From positions 2,480,001 to 2,544,000 of the forward strand of contig CP188828.1 in the NCBI GenBank assembly GCA_050110875.1: DNA of 64,000 nt, read 5' to 3'. The translations under genes and the position numbers were made by a program. This document shows, in pieces, positions 54,632-63,329 of this stretch. A model generated the notes under the pieces. That model ran no database searches. It saw only the letters and a program-made list of their open reading frames with translations, and was not told the DNA's origin. The stretch is from Methyloligella sp050110875 (GTDB lineage: Bacteria; Pseudomonadota; Alphaproteobacteria; Rhizobiales; Methyloligellaceae). How positions within the stretch are numbered: the first letter of the stretch is position 1; every line of letters begins with the position of its first letter.

Positions 54632-55939
54632 CTACAGAATAAACTTCGAGAGGTCGGCGTTCTTAGCCAGATCGCCGATATGCTCGCGCACGTAATCGGC
54701 GTCGACCACCAGGGTCTGGTTGCCCTGGTCGGACGCCGTGAAGGACACTTCGTCGAGGATGCGCTCCATGACGGTGGAGAGACGGCGGGCGCCGATATTT
54801 TCCACATTGGTGTTCACCTCGACCGCGATGTCGGCAATGGCGTCGATCGCATCGTCGGAGAACTGGAGCTCCAGGCCTTCCGTCGCCATCAGCGCCACAT
54901 ATTGCTTCACCAGGGATGCCTTGGTCTCGGTCAGGATGCGGCGGAAATCCTCCCGGGTCAGTGCCCGCAGCTCCACCCGGATGGGCAAGCGGCCCTGCAG
55001 CTCGGGCAGCAGGTCGGACGGCTTCGCGACATGGAAGGCGCCGGAAGCGATGAACAGGATGTGGTCGGTCTTCACCGGACCGTATTTCGTGCCGACGGTG
55101 GTGCCCTCGATTAGGGGCAACAGATCGCGCTGCACGCCTTCGCGGCTGACATCGGCGCCGGCGCGCTCGGTGCGGGCGCAAATCTTGTCGATCTCGTCGA
55201 GGAAGACGATGCCGTCATTCTCCACCAGCTTGATGGCTTCCTGAACGATCACATCGTTGTCGATGAGCTTGTCGGATTCCTCGCCCATGAGGAGATCGAA
55301 GCTGTCCTCCACGGTGACCCGGCGCGACTTGGTGCGGCCGCCCATGGCTTTGCCGAGCATGTCGTTCAGATTGATCATGCCGATCTGGCTGCCGGGCATG
55401 CCGGGGATCTCGAAGGAGGGCATGCCGCCGCCCGTATCGGCGACCTCGATGTCGATCTCCTTCTTGTCGAGCTCGCCGGTGCGAAGCTTCTGGCGGAAGG
55501 AGTCCTTGGTCGCCTGGCTGGCGCCGTGTCCGACCAGGGCCTCGACCACGCGCTCTTCGGCGTTGAGCTGGGCGCGGGCTTTCACCTCTTTCCGCTTGGC
55601 ATCCTTCACCAGGGAGATGCCGGCTTCCAGCAGGTCGCGAATGATCTGGTCCACGTCGCGGCCGACATAGCCGACCTCGGTGAACTTGGTCGCCTCCACC
55701 TTGATGAAGGGCGCGTTGGCGAGCTTGGCGAGACGGCGGGAAATCTCCGTCTTGCCGACGCCGGTCGGGCCGATCATCAGAATGTTCTTCGGGAGAACCT
55801 CTTCGCGCATCTCGCCTTCGAGCTGCTGACGGCGCCAGCGATTGCGCAGGGCGATGGCCACGGCGCGCTTGGCGTCCTTCTGGCCGATGATGTGCCGGTC
55901 CAGCTCGGAAACGATCTCGCGGGGTGAAAAGTCGCTCAT
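54632..55939 (-). CDS. hslU: HslUV protease ATPase subunit
   Basis: The 435-residue protein is HslU (ClpY). Walker A is ILMIGPTGVGKTEISRRLA, and the Walker B is DGIVFLDEIDKICART. The I-domain inserted between them includes the FEIPGMPGSQIGMINLND loop. The C-terminus ends KNADLSKFIL, which docks in HslV. It unfolds substrates for the HslV peptidase. It is downstream of hslV, with a 169-base gap that contains a dispersed repeat. Confidence 0.97.
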   Translation of the reverse strand: MSDFSPREIVSELDRHIIGQKDAKRAVAIALRNRWRRQQLEGEMREEVLPKNILMIGPTGVGKTEISRRLAKLANAPFIKVEATKFTEVGYVGRDVDQIIRDLLEAGISLVKDAKRKEVKARAQLNAEERVVEALVGHGASQATKDSFRQKLRTGELDKKEIDIEVADTGGGMPSFEIPGMPGSQIGMINLNDMLGKAMGGRTKSRRVTVEDSFDLLMGEESDKLIDNDVIVQEAIKLVENDGIVFLDEIDKICARTERAGADVSREGVQRDLLPLIEGTTVGTKYGPVKTDHILFIASGAFHVAKPSDLLPELQGRLPIRVELRALTREDFRRILTETKASLVKQYVALMATEGLELQFSDDAIDAIADIAVEVNTNVENIGARRLSTVMERILDEVSFTASDQGNQTLVVDADYVREHIGDLAKNADLSKFIL

Positions 55940-55994
55940 CTCAATCTTACTCTACTTACTCAGCGTCAAATCCGGCGCGGTGCTCGAGCCGCAT

Positions 55995-56104
55995 GGTTCG
56001 AGACGCGGGCTTCGCCCGCCCTCACCATGAGGGGAACCGCTGAATGTTCGGCCATACTCCTCACCCTGAGGAGCGCGGAACGCGCTGTCTCGAAGGGTGA
56101 GGCC
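55995..56104. repeat. About 110-bp dispersed element (family B, copy 2)
   Basis: It carries the blocks GGTTCGAGACG, CCCTCACCATGAGGGG, CCTCACCCTGAGGAGCGCG and CTCGAAGGGTGAGGCC, in the order and length of copy 1 (26500-26609). It ends four bases from the hslV stop codon and fills most of the hslV-hslU gap, so it may affect the relative expression of the two subunits. Hairpins CCCTCAC..GTGAGG-type and GCGGGC/GCCCGC are visible. Confidence 0.8.
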
Positions 56105-56108
56105 ACTG

Positions 56109-56675
56109 TCACTTCGCCGAATCCAGCGTCTCAACGACCACGGAATCGTTGGTGTAGACGCAGATACGGGATGCGATCTCCATGGCCTTGCGGGCGATCT
56201 CCTCGGCGCTTCGATCCGTCTCGAGCAGAGCCAACGCCGCGGCATAGGCATAGTTGCCGCCGGAGCCGATGCCCATAACGTCGTTATCGGGCTCCAGCAC
56301 ATCGCCGGTGCCGGTCAGCACCAGGGTCTCGTCCTTGTCGGCGACGATCATCATCGCCTCGAGCCGGCGCAGATAGCGATCGGTACGCCAATCCTTGGCG
56401 AGCTCGACGCAGGCGCGCTTCAGCTGATCCGGGAACCGCTCGAGCTTGGCTTCCAGACGTTCGAACAGGGTGAACGCATCGGCTGTCGCACCGGCGAACC
56501 CGGAAATGACGTTGCCGTTGCCGAGCGGGCGAACCTTGCGGGCGTTCCCCTTGATGACGGTCTGGCCGAGGGACACTTGCCCGTCGCCGGCGATCACCAC
56601 TTTTCCATCCTTGCGGACGGTGAGAATGGTGGTTCCGTGCCAGATTTGGGGGGAGGAGTCGTTGGGACTCGTCAT
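56109..56675 (-). CDS. hslV: HslUV protease peptidase subunit
   Basis: The 188-residue protein is HslV. The segment IWHGTTILTVRKDGKVVIAG carries the catalytic threonine at residue 15 (after the WHG), not residue 2. A propeptide of 14 residues must therefore be removed or be inherent to this lineage, as in other alphaproteobacteria. It also has VIKGNARKVRPLG and GIGSGGNYAYAAALALLETD. It forms the 12-subunit protease core and is activated by HslU. It is divergent from hisB. Confidence 0.96.
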   Translation of the reverse strand: MTSPNDSSPQIWHGTTILTVRKDGKVVIAGDGQVSLGQTVIKGNARKVRPLGNGNVISGFAGATADAFTLFERLEAKLERFPDQLKRACVELAKDWRTDRYLRRLEAMMIVADKDETLVLTGTGDVLEPDNDVMGIGSGGNYAYAAALALLETDRSAEEIARKAMEIASRICVYTNDSVVVETLDSAK

Positions 56676-56786
56676 GATGTCACGCGATATGGGATGGCAA
56701 TTTTACGGTTCAAGGCCTAGACCATGCGGCAAAGGGGGTCCAGCTATGGGTTTTCGAAACCATTTTGCTAAGACCTTTGGGTTATC

Positions 56787-57422
56787 ATGGGGACCATGCA
56801 GAAACCGGTAAACGAGCCTGTGGGCGAAATGTCGCCCCGCCGCGCCTCCATCGAGCGCTCCACCAAGGAGACGGCGATCAGCGCGGAAATCGATCTCGAT
56901 GGCACTGGCGCTTATGACGTGACGACGGGCGTGGGCTTTCTCGACCATATGATCGAGCAGCTTGCCCGTCACTCGCTGATCGACATCACCCTTAAGGCCA
57001 AGGGGGATCTGCATATCGATCAGCATCACACCACGGAAGACAGCGGTATCGTGCTGGGTCAGGCGGTGGCGCGTGCGCTCGGGGAGAAAACCGGCATCAC
57101 GCGTTACGGATCCTGCTACCTGCCCATGGACGAGACGCTGACCCGGGTTTCGCTGGATGTCTCCGGCCGGCCATATCTCGTCTGGGATGTGACGTTCACG
57201 CGGCCGAAGATCGGCGAGATGGACACGGAGCTGTTCCGCGAGTGGTTTCAGGCTTTCGCCCAGAATGCCGGCATCACGCTGCATGTGACAAATCTCTACG
57301 GTGAGAATAACCACCACATCGCCGAGACCTGCTATAAGGCGCTGGCGCTCGCGCTTCGCCAGGCCGTATCGATCGACGAGCGGCAGGCCGGGCGCGTGCC
57401 TTCGACCAAAGGCCGGCTGTAA
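56787..57422 (+). CDS. hisB: Imidazoleglycerol-phosphate dehydratase
   Basis: The 211-residue protein is HisB. It has the two metal-binding histidine clusters, QHHTTEDSGIVLGQAVA and GENNHHIAETCYKALA, with FLDHMIEQLARHS and the SIDERQ end. It dehydrates imidazoleglycerol phosphate to imidazoleacetol phosphate, the sixth step of histidine synthesis. Two ATGs are near (56787 and 56796); the first is used although evidence is weak. It is followed by a DUF2628 gene before hisH. Confidence 0.96.
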   Translation: MGTMQKPVNEPVGEMSPRRASIERSTKETAISAEIDLDGTGAYDVTTGVGFLDHMIEQLARHSLIDITLKAKGDLHIDQHHTTEDSGIVLGQAVARALGEKTGITRYGSCYLPMDETLTRVSLDVSGRPYLVWDVTFTRPKIGEMDTELFREWFQAFAQNAGITLHVTNLYGENNHHIAETCYKALALALRQAVSIDERQAGRVPSTKGRL

Positions 57423-57477
57423 GACCTTCCGCCGGCACGCCTGTTCGATCACCTTTTGGATGAGAGGAGCCGCAGCG

Positions 57478-57999
57478 GTGGCGCTCTATTCCGTTTACGA
57501 GCCTGATGAGCCGCCCGCCGATTTGGTGGATCGGGCGGAGAGCCTCGTCTTCGTCAAGGACGGCTTCTCCTGGCCGGCCTTCCTCGTGGCGCCGCTTTGG
57601 CTGATCTATCACAGCATGTGGCTGGGGCTGGCCCTGTTCTTCGGCGGTTTCATCGCTCTGGATTTGCTGCTTGAGCTCAGCGATCTGGGCGAGACGATCA
57701 GCGGCTGGGCCATACTCGGCTTCTTGTTTTTCTTCGCCTTGGAGGCGAACGGTCTCCGGCGTTATTCCCTGGAGCGGAAAGGCTATGTGCTGAGCGGCCT
57801 GGCCGTGGGCAGTAGCCGGGAAGAGGCGGAGGTGAATTTCTTCAACGATTGGCTGCCCGAGCAGCGCCGTACGCCGCCGGACGATGGCGGGAGAAGCGCC
57901 GCCGCGAAGGCGGCCTCGGCCAGAATGGGCGCCCAGAAGCCGGTGTCGCTCTCGCGCTCTGATGGCGACGAGATCATCGGCTCCTTCCCCAACGCTTAA
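57478..57999 (+). CDS. DUF2628 membrane protein
   Basis: The 173-residue protein belongs to the DUF2628 group. It begins ALYSVYEPDEPPADLVDRAE, then DGFSWPAFLVAPLWLIYHS and two or three hydrophobic segments (LWLIYHSMWLGLALFFGGFI, ISGWAILGFLFFFALEANGL). The tail is polar and may be cytosolic. Function is unknown. The GTG at 57478 is chosen because GAGAGGAG is eight bases upstream and family homology begins with it; an in-frame ATG at 57460 is possible. It lies between hisB and hisH, a place conserved in related genomes as far as I recall. Confidence 0.85.
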   Translation: MALYSVYEPDEPPADLVDRAESLVFVKDGFSWPAFLVAPLWLIYHSMWLGLALFFGGFIALDLLLELSDLGETISGWAILGFLFFFALEANGLRRYSLERKGYVLSGLAVGSSREEAEVNFFNDWLPEQRRTPPDDGGRSAAAKAASARMGAQKPVSLSRSDGDEIIGSFPNA

Positions 58000-58016
58000 A
58001 GTCTAGAGTTTCCGAC

Positions 58017-58667
58017 GTGCATCTTGCGATCATCGATTACGGCTCCGGCAATCTCCATTCCGCCGCCAAGGCCTTCGAGCGCGTGGCCAAAGAAGAAGGT
58101 TCGGGTCTCAGCATCAAAGTAACGTCGGATCCCGAGGATGTGCTTTCGGCTGAGCGTATCGTGCTGCCGGGGGTCGGCGCGTTCGCCGATTGCCGGGCCG
58201 GGCTGATGGCCGTGCCGGGCATGGCGGCGGCGCTGGACGAGGCCGTGCATGGTCAAGGCAAGCCGTTTCTCGGCATCTGCGTCGGACTGCAACTCCTGGC
58301 GACGCGCGGGTTGGAGCATGGCGACACGCCGGGGCTCGATTGGATCTCGGGCGAGGTCCGCGCCATCGAGACCGGCAATCCGGATTTGAAAATTCCCCAT
58401 ATGGGCTGGAACACGCTGACATTGCAGAAGCCCCATGCCCTCTTGGAAGGTATCGAGACGGGGCCGGAGGGGCTGCATGCCTATTTCGTGCACTCCTATC
58501 ACTTCGTGCCGGAAGACGCGGATACGCTGATCGCGACCACGGATTACGGCGTGCCGCTTACGGCGCTGGTTGCGAAGGACAATGTCGCCGGCAGCCAGTT
58601 CCACCCGGAGAAGAGCCAGACGCTGGGGCTTTCGTTGATCCGCAATTTCTTGAAGTGGCGGCCATGA
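58017..58667 (+). CDS. hisH: Imidazole glycerol phosphate synthase, glutamine amidotransferase subunit
   Basis: The 216-residue protein is HisH. The nucleophile elbow is GICVGLQLLATRG, with the His-Glu pair in SQFHPEKSQTLG, and it opens with IIDYGSGNLHSAAKAFER. It provides ammonia from glutamine to HisF. The start is a GTG (58017). It overlaps hisA in ATGA. hisF lies 1.4 kb away beyond hisA and a DUF421 gene. Confidence 0.96.
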   Translation: MHLAIIDYGSGNLHSAAKAFERVAKEEGSGLSIKVTSDPEDVLSAERIVLPGVGAFADCRAGLMAVPGMAAALDEAVHGQGKPFLGICVGLQLLATRGLEHGDTPGLDWISGEVRAIETGNPDLKIPHMGWNTLTLQKPHALLEGIETGPEGLHAYFVHSYHFVPEDADTLIATTDYGVPLTALVAKDNVAGSQFHPEKSQTLGLSLIRNFLKWRP

Positions 58668-59407
58668 TCCTATTTCCCGCGATCGATTTGAAGGATGGGC
58701 AGTGCGTCCGCCTGGTACAGGGCGAGATGAACAAGGCGACGGTGTTCAATGCCGATCCCATCGCCCAGGCCGAGCAGTTCGCCCTGCAGGGCTTCCGCTA
58801 TCTCCACATCGTCGACCTCAATGGCGCCTTCGAGGGCAAGCCGGTCAACGGCGAGGCGGTGGAGGGGATTTTGAAGGCGATCCGCATCCCGGCGCAGCTC
58901 GGCGGCGGCATCCGCGATCTCGCCACCATCGAGATGTGGCTGGAGAAGGGTGTCGCCCGCGTGATTCTCGGCACGGCCGCCGTGCGCGATCCGGATCTGG
59001 TGAAAGAGGCCTGCCGGAAATTTCCCGGCCAGGTCGCGGTCGGGATCGATGCGCGGGACGGCAAGGTCGCCATCGAAGGTTGGGCCGAGGCGAGCGAATT
59101 GTCCGCAGCCGAGCTGGCGGCGCGGTTTGAGGATGCCGGCGTTACGGCCATCATCTACACGGATATCGCCAGGGACGGCGTGCTGAAGGGATTGAACCTG
59201 GAAGCCTGCAAAGACCTGGCCGAGCAGACGTCGATTCCGATCATCGCCAGCGGGGGGCTCGCCTCGGTGGCGGATGTGGAGCGGCTGCTCCAGCCGGAAT
59301 ACGCAATGCTCGAAGGGGCGATCGCCGGCCGGGCACTCTATGACGGGCGGCTGGACGTGGACCGGGCGCTGGAGCTAATCGCGGAGGCCGAGGCGAAGCG
59401 CGTTTAG
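58664..59407 (+). CDS. hisA: ProFAR isomerase
   Basis: The 247-residue protein is HisA. It has the first catalytic Asp in LFPAIDLKDGQCVRLVQGE, QLGGGIRDLATIEMWLEKG and the second Asp in AIIYTDIARDGVLKGLN. It isomerises the ribonucleotide in histidine synthesis. The ATG at 58664 overlaps the hisH stop. Its 3' end overlaps the convergent DUF421 gene by four bases (TTAG). Confidence 0.97.
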   Translation: MILFPAIDLKDGQCVRLVQGEMNKATVFNADPIAQAEQFALQGFRYLHIVDLNGAFEGKPVNGEAVEGILKAIRIPAQLGGGIRDLATIEMWLEKGVARVILGTAAVRDPDLVKEACRKFPGQVAVGIDARDGKVAIEGWAEASELSAAELAARFEDAGVTAIIYTDIARDGVLKGLNLEACKDLAEQTSIPIIASGGLASVADVERLLQPEYAMLEGAIAGRALYDGRLDVDRALELIAEAEAKRV

Positions 59408-59895
59408 CGTTTGCGGCTTGGAATCACGGTGATCGCCCCCTTCGGGGACAAGGTCACCAGACGGGACTGGCCGACACTATCCAGGCCGGCGCCATGCAGT
59501 GCTTGCAGAATATCCGAATCGGAAACGCCATGACGGTGGCAGAGCGACAGATCGAGCTTGCCATTCGTCGCCAGAACGATGGGATCGCCCTCCAGGATCG
59601 TCGCGGCGGTCCGGCTTCTAGAGACGGCTTGGGCGAGCAGCCAATGAAGCACCATGAGAACGGTGACCGCGGCCATGGTGCCACCGAGCGAGGCGTTTCC
59701 GGTCAGTGCGCGGCTCAAGGCGGAACCGGCGGTGACCGAGACGATGACGTCGAGGGCGGACCATTGGCCGAAGGTACGGCGGCCGGCAACTCGGATGAGA
59801 AGCAGGCCGTAAGCGAATATGACGACGGCACGGGCGCATTCCTGTTCCCATGTCGTCTGGCCGGTCTGGCCGAAGATGGTGTCGATCATGTCCAT
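59404..59895 (-). CDS. DUF421 (YetF/YcaP-like) membrane protein
   Basis: The 163-residue protein has hydrophobic segments at about 22-40, 52-68 and 70-88, followed by a C-terminal DUF421 domain. The phrases are RVAGRRTFGQWSALDVIVSV, ILEGDPIVLATNGKLD and LVTLSPKGAITVIPSRK. Its function is unknown. It is placed inside the his cluster between hisA and hisF but on the opposite strand, so it interrupts an otherwise continuous gene group and shares four bases with the hisA stop. It is divergent from hisF. Confidence 0.87.
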   Translation of the reverse strand: MDMIDTIFGQTGQTTWEQECARAVVIFAYGLLLIRVAGRRTFGQWSALDVIVSVTAGSALSRALTGNASLGGTMAAVTVLMVLHWLLAQAVSRSRTAATILEGDPIVLATNGKLDLSLCHRHGVSDSDILQALHGAGLDSVGQSRLVTLSPKGAITVIPSRKR

Positions 59896-60033
59896 CGATT
59901 CGCGTAACGGGAATCATAGGCGGGAGGATTCAACCCTGTCGATGGACCCTGGAACAATCGGCCTCCGGCCGTTAGATAGGCTGGGGATAACAAGGCAAAT
60001 CCCGCCCGGAATGCGAGAATCGAGACGAATCCA

Positions 60034-60810
60034 ATGCTGAAAGTGCGTGTCATACCCTGCCTAGACGTGAAGGACGGGCGCGTCGTGAAGGGCGTCAATT
60101 TCGTCGATCTGCAGGATGCCGGCGATCCGGTGGAGGCAGCGACCGCCTATGACGCGGCGGGGGCGGACGAGCTCTGCTTTCTCGACATCACCGCCAGCCA
60201 CGAAGACCGGGACGTGATCTTCGATGTGGTGGAACGGACGGCGGAGCGCTGCTTCATGCCGCTGACCGTCGGCGGGGGCGTGCGCACCGTGGACGATATC
60301 CGCAAACTCTTGGAGGCCGGTGCCGACAAGGTCTCGATCAACACGGCGGCGGTAAAGAATCGCGGCTTCGTCAAAGAGGCCTCAGAGAAGTTCGGCGCTC
60401 AATGCATCGTCGTCGCCATCGATGCGAAGCGGGTCTCCGGAGAGGGAGAGGCGCCTCGGTGGGAGATCTTCACCCATGGCGGACGGGAGCCGACGGGGAT
60501 CGACGCTATCGCGTACGCCAAGGAGGTCGTTGCGCTCGGTGCCGGCGAGCTTCTGCTCACCTCCATGGACAGGGACGGCACGCGGGCCGGCTTCGATATC
60601 GCGCTGACCCGGGCGATCGCCGATGCGGTCTCGGTGCCGGTGATCGCGTCCGGCGGCGTCGGCACCCTCGATCACCTGGTGGAAGGGGTGCGCGACGGCC
60701 ATGCCAGTGCGGTCTTGGCGGCGTCTATCTTCCATTACGGGGAATACTCGATCGGCCAGGCCAAGCGGCATATGGCGGAGGCCGGATTGGCCATGCGGCT
60801 TGACGTTTGA
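60034..60810 (+). CDS. hisF: Imidazole glycerol phosphate synthase, cyclase subunit
   Basis: The 258-residue protein is HisF. The catalytic Asp11 is in VIPCLDVKDGRVVKGVNFV, with the second Asp in LLTSMDRDGTRAGFDIALT. It closes the imidazole ring using ammonia from HisH. The following hisE starts 47 bases after its stop. It opens the second his transcript hisF-hisE-coaA after the DUF421 interruption. Confidence 0.97.
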   Translation: MLKVRVIPCLDVKDGRVVKGVNFVDLQDAGDPVEAATAYDAAGADELCFLDITASHEDRDVIFDVVERTAERCFMPLTVGGGVRTVDDIRKLLEAGADKVSINTAAVKNRGFVKEASEKFGAQCIVVAIDAKRVSGEGEAPRWEIFTHGGREPTGIDAIAYAKEVVALGAGELLLTSMDRDGTRAGFDIALTRAIADAVSVPVIASGGVGTLDHLVEGVRDGHASAVLAASIFHYGEYSIGQAKRHMAEAGLAMRLDV

Positions 60811-60857
60811 CGCCGCACCCTATTTCCCAGCAGCCCCTTTCCGTGTATGAGCGGCGC

Positions 60858-61181
60858 ATGAGCAGGAATATTCTCGAAGAGCTCGCGGCGACAATCCGCG
60901 AGCGGCGCAATGCCGACCCGGCCGTTTCCTACACGCGCCGGCTGATCGATGCCGCGCCGCTGAAACCCGCAAAGAAATTCGGCGAAGAGGCGGTCGAGAC
61001 GGTGATCGCCGCGCTTTCGGAGGACGATAAGGCTCTGACCGGAGAGGCGGCGGATCTGCTCTATCATCTTCTGGTTCTGCTCGAGTGCCGCAATATCGAT
61101 TTGGCCGATGTGCTGAAAGAGCTCGAAACCCGGGTCGGGACCTCGGGTCTTCAGGAGAAGCAGCGGCGTGCCACCCGCTAG
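60858..61181 (+). CDS. hisE: Phosphoribosyl-ATP diphosphatase
   Basis: The 107-residue protein is HisE. It contains LEELAATIRERRNADPAVSY, the conserved KKFGEEAVETVIAALSEDD and GEAADLLYHLLVLLECRNID, all marks of the MazG-like fold. It hydrolyses PR-ATP to PR-AMP. The ATG at 60858 fits the family. It is followed by coaA with 15 bases between. Confidence 0.95.
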   Translation: MSRNILEELAATIRERRNADPAVSYTRRLIDAAPLKPAKKFGEEAVETVIAALSEDDKALTGEAADLLYHLLVLLECRNIDLADVLKELETRVGTSGLQEKQRRATR

Positions 61182-61196
61182 CCGCCCGACAGTTTC

Positions 61197-62153
61197 ATGA
61201 ATCCGCGTCCGACAGTCGATTTTTCGCCCTTCGCCGTCTATTCCCGCGCGGAGTGGGCACGGCTGCGCGCCGATACCCCCATGCCGCTCAGCGAAACGGA
61301 GCTGGAAAGCCTGAGCGGCTTGACCGAGCGGGTTTCGGCGGACGAGGTGGTGCAGGTCTATCTGCCGCTCAGCCGTCTGCTCAATCTCTATGTGGAAGCG
61401 GCCCAGATGCTGCATCGGGCGAGCACCGAATTCCTGCGCAAGACCGATAACAAGATGCCCTTCATCATCGGGCTTGCCGGCAGCGTCGCGGTCGGCAAGA
61501 GCACCACGGCGCGCGTGCTGCAGGCGCTTCTGTCGCGTTGGCCGAGCCATCCCAAGGTCGATCTGGTTCCGACGGACGGGTTTCTCTATTCGAACGCCGT
61601 GCTGGAGGAGAAGGCCCTTCTCAACCGCAAGGGGTTCCCAGAGAGCTACGACCTCTCCTCGCTGCTGACTTTCCTGGCCGATGTAAAATCCGGCCGGGCG
61701 CATGTCCGGGCTCCGGTCTATTCCCATCTGATCTACGATCTGATGCCCAATCAGACGATCGAGATCGAACGGCCGGATATCGTTATCGTCGAGGGGCTGA
61801 ACGTGCTGCAGCCTGCCAAGAAGCTGCCGCCGGACGGGGAAGCGATCCCCTTCGTGTCCGACTTCTTCGACTTCTCGATCTTCATCGATGCGGACGAGGC
61901 GCTGATCGAAAGCTGGTATATGGAGCGCTTCATGCGGCTGCGGCAGACGGCGTTCCGCGATCCCGCCTCCTACTTCCACCGTTACGCGGATATCTCCGAC
62001 GACGAGGCGCAGCGAACCGGTCTATCGATCTGGCGGGAGATCAATCTGGCCAATCTGCGGGAAAATATCCTGCCGACCCGGCAGCGCGCCGATCTGATCC
62101 TCACCAAGGGAGCCGATCACGCGGTCGAGACCGTGGCGCTGCGGAAACTCTGA
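61197..62153 (+). CDS. coaA: Pantothenate kinase type I
   Basis: The 318-residue protein is CoaA (bacterial type I). The P-loop is IIGLAGSVAVGKSTTARVLQ, then VPTDGFLYSNAVLEEKALLN, KGFPESYDLSSLLTFLADVK and the acyl-binding FFDFSIFIDADEALIESWY. It phosphorylates pantothenate in the first step of CoA synthesis and is inhibited by CoA. It completes the hisF-hisE-coaA group. A convergent outer-membrane protein follows. Confidence 0.97.
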   Translation: MNPRPTVDFSPFAVYSRAEWARLRADTPMPLSETELESLSGLTERVSADEVVQVYLPLSRLLNLYVEAAQMLHRASTEFLRKTDNKMPFIIGLAGSVAVGKSTTARVLQALLSRWPSHPKVDLVPTDGFLYSNAVLEEKALLNRKGFPESYDLSSLLTFLADVKSGRAHVRAPVYSHLIYDLMPNQTIEIERPDIVIVEGLNVLQPAKKLPPDGEAIPFVSDFFDFSIFIDADEALIESWYMERFMRLRQTAFRDPASYFHRYADISDDEAQRTGLSIWREINLANLRENILPTRQRADLILTKGADHAVETVALRKL

Positions 62154-62181
62154 AGCGCCGCTTCGACGAAGCCGTAACGAC

Positions 62182-63222
62182 CTACTCGTAATAGAGGCCC
62201 GAGGGGCCGAGCCCGATATTCAGGCGCAGCATGGTCCGGCTGGCAAAGGCGTCGGTATCGTCGATCTTCGTCACGTCGCCCGTGTTCGAGTTGGAATACT
62301 GCATCTCCGGCACCCAGGAGATGTACTCGTAGGTGCTCATGAGGGAGACGCTGGTGCGCGGCGTGAACTGCTTGCGGGTCTCGAGGGTCAGGCCGCCAAT
62401 GAAGGCGGTATCGTCGGAGGAGAGGCCGAGGCTGTTGCCGGGCACCCGTCCCTGATAGTCGCTGTCGACGCCGTAAATACCGGCATAAGCCTTGAAGCCG
62501 GCCTCAAGCCCCAAACCGGACCTGACGTTTTCGAAGAAAGGCAGGTTGTACTCGCCGCCGATGGCCAGATAGGCGCCGTAATAGCTGGTATCCAGCGATT
62601 CGTTGTAGGTGCCGCCGCTGACGCCGCTCAAGGTCTCGAAGGCGATCGAGGTGTCCTGATTGATTTCGCGGATGTCGCCGCCAAGCGCCACATAGGTGGC
62701 GTTGACGATGGTATTGCCCGGCATGCCATCCAAATAATAGCGGCCTTCGAGCTGCGTGCCCCAATGATCGACGTCGCGTTTGGCGCGCTCGCGGAGATCC
62801 ACGCCCACCCCGGCAGTCGCATTCGCGCCGGTCAGGTTACTGGCTTCGCAGCTCTGTGCGGCGCTGGCTTCGCAGCGAACCCCTTTTTTCTGATCGATGC
62901 TGCTCCAGAAACCACCGAGGGCGACGGCCGTCGTGGAGCCCCATGGCACCACCAGCTCGCCGGTAACGGCACCGCCGAACTCGTCCTCGAAGCCGTTGCT
63001 GTTGGAATATTCGCGGTTGCCGCCCGGACCGGAGCGATAGCCGAAGCGGATATCCGGCAGGTCGAGCCGGCTCAAGCCGCCACCAATCGAGATCTCGGCC
63101 TTGCCGACCTTCGTGGTGGCTACGCCGGGCATGCTGTATTCCTGCGCCGCGGCGGGATCCATCAATCCAGCCAGCGCGACAGCACCGATAAACCCAGCCG
63201 TAATATGCCGGATGCGCAGCAT
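62182..63222 (-). CDS. Outer-membrane beta-barrel protein of unknown function
   Basis: The 346-residue protein starts with a signal peptide (RIRHITAGFIGAVALAGLM, cleavage after PAAAQ). The mature part is rich in alternating aromatic/Gly/Asn residues, as in porin-like barrels (VGVDLRERAKRDVDHWGTQL, TYVALGGDIREI), and the C-terminus ends GLGPSGLYYE, where a barrel would end in an aromatic residue. Two cysteines in the short repeat CEASAAQSCEAS could form a disulfide in an outer loop. I do not recognise a named family. GGAGGGG upstream of the ATG at 63222 decides the start; a longer frame upstream has no homology. It is convergent with coaA. Confidence 0.8.
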   Translation of the reverse strand: MLRIRHITAGFIGAVALAGLMDPAAAQEYSMPGVATTKVGKAEISIGGGLSRLDLPDIRFGYRSGPGGNREYSNSNGFEDEFGGAVTGELVVPWGSTTAVALGGFWSSIDQKKGVRCEASAAQSCEASNLTGANATAGVGVDLRERAKRDVDHWGTQLEGRYYLDGMPGNTIVNATYVALGGDIREINQDTSIAFETLSGVSGGTYNESLDTSYYGAYLAIGGEYNLPFFENVRSGLGLEAGFKAYAGIYGVDSDYQGRVPGNSLGLSSDDTAFIGGLTLETRKQFTPRTSVSLMSTYEYISWVPEMQYSNSNTGDVTKIDDTDAFASRTMLRLNIGLGPSGLYYE

Positions 63223-63329
63223 GTACGCCCCTCCTCGCCAATCTAGCCTGCTAGAATAACTGTGAGATCGGGTAAACGTAACTGGCGTATGATAAATTTC
63301 GGCTGCACGTGATAATTTGGCCACAAGGG

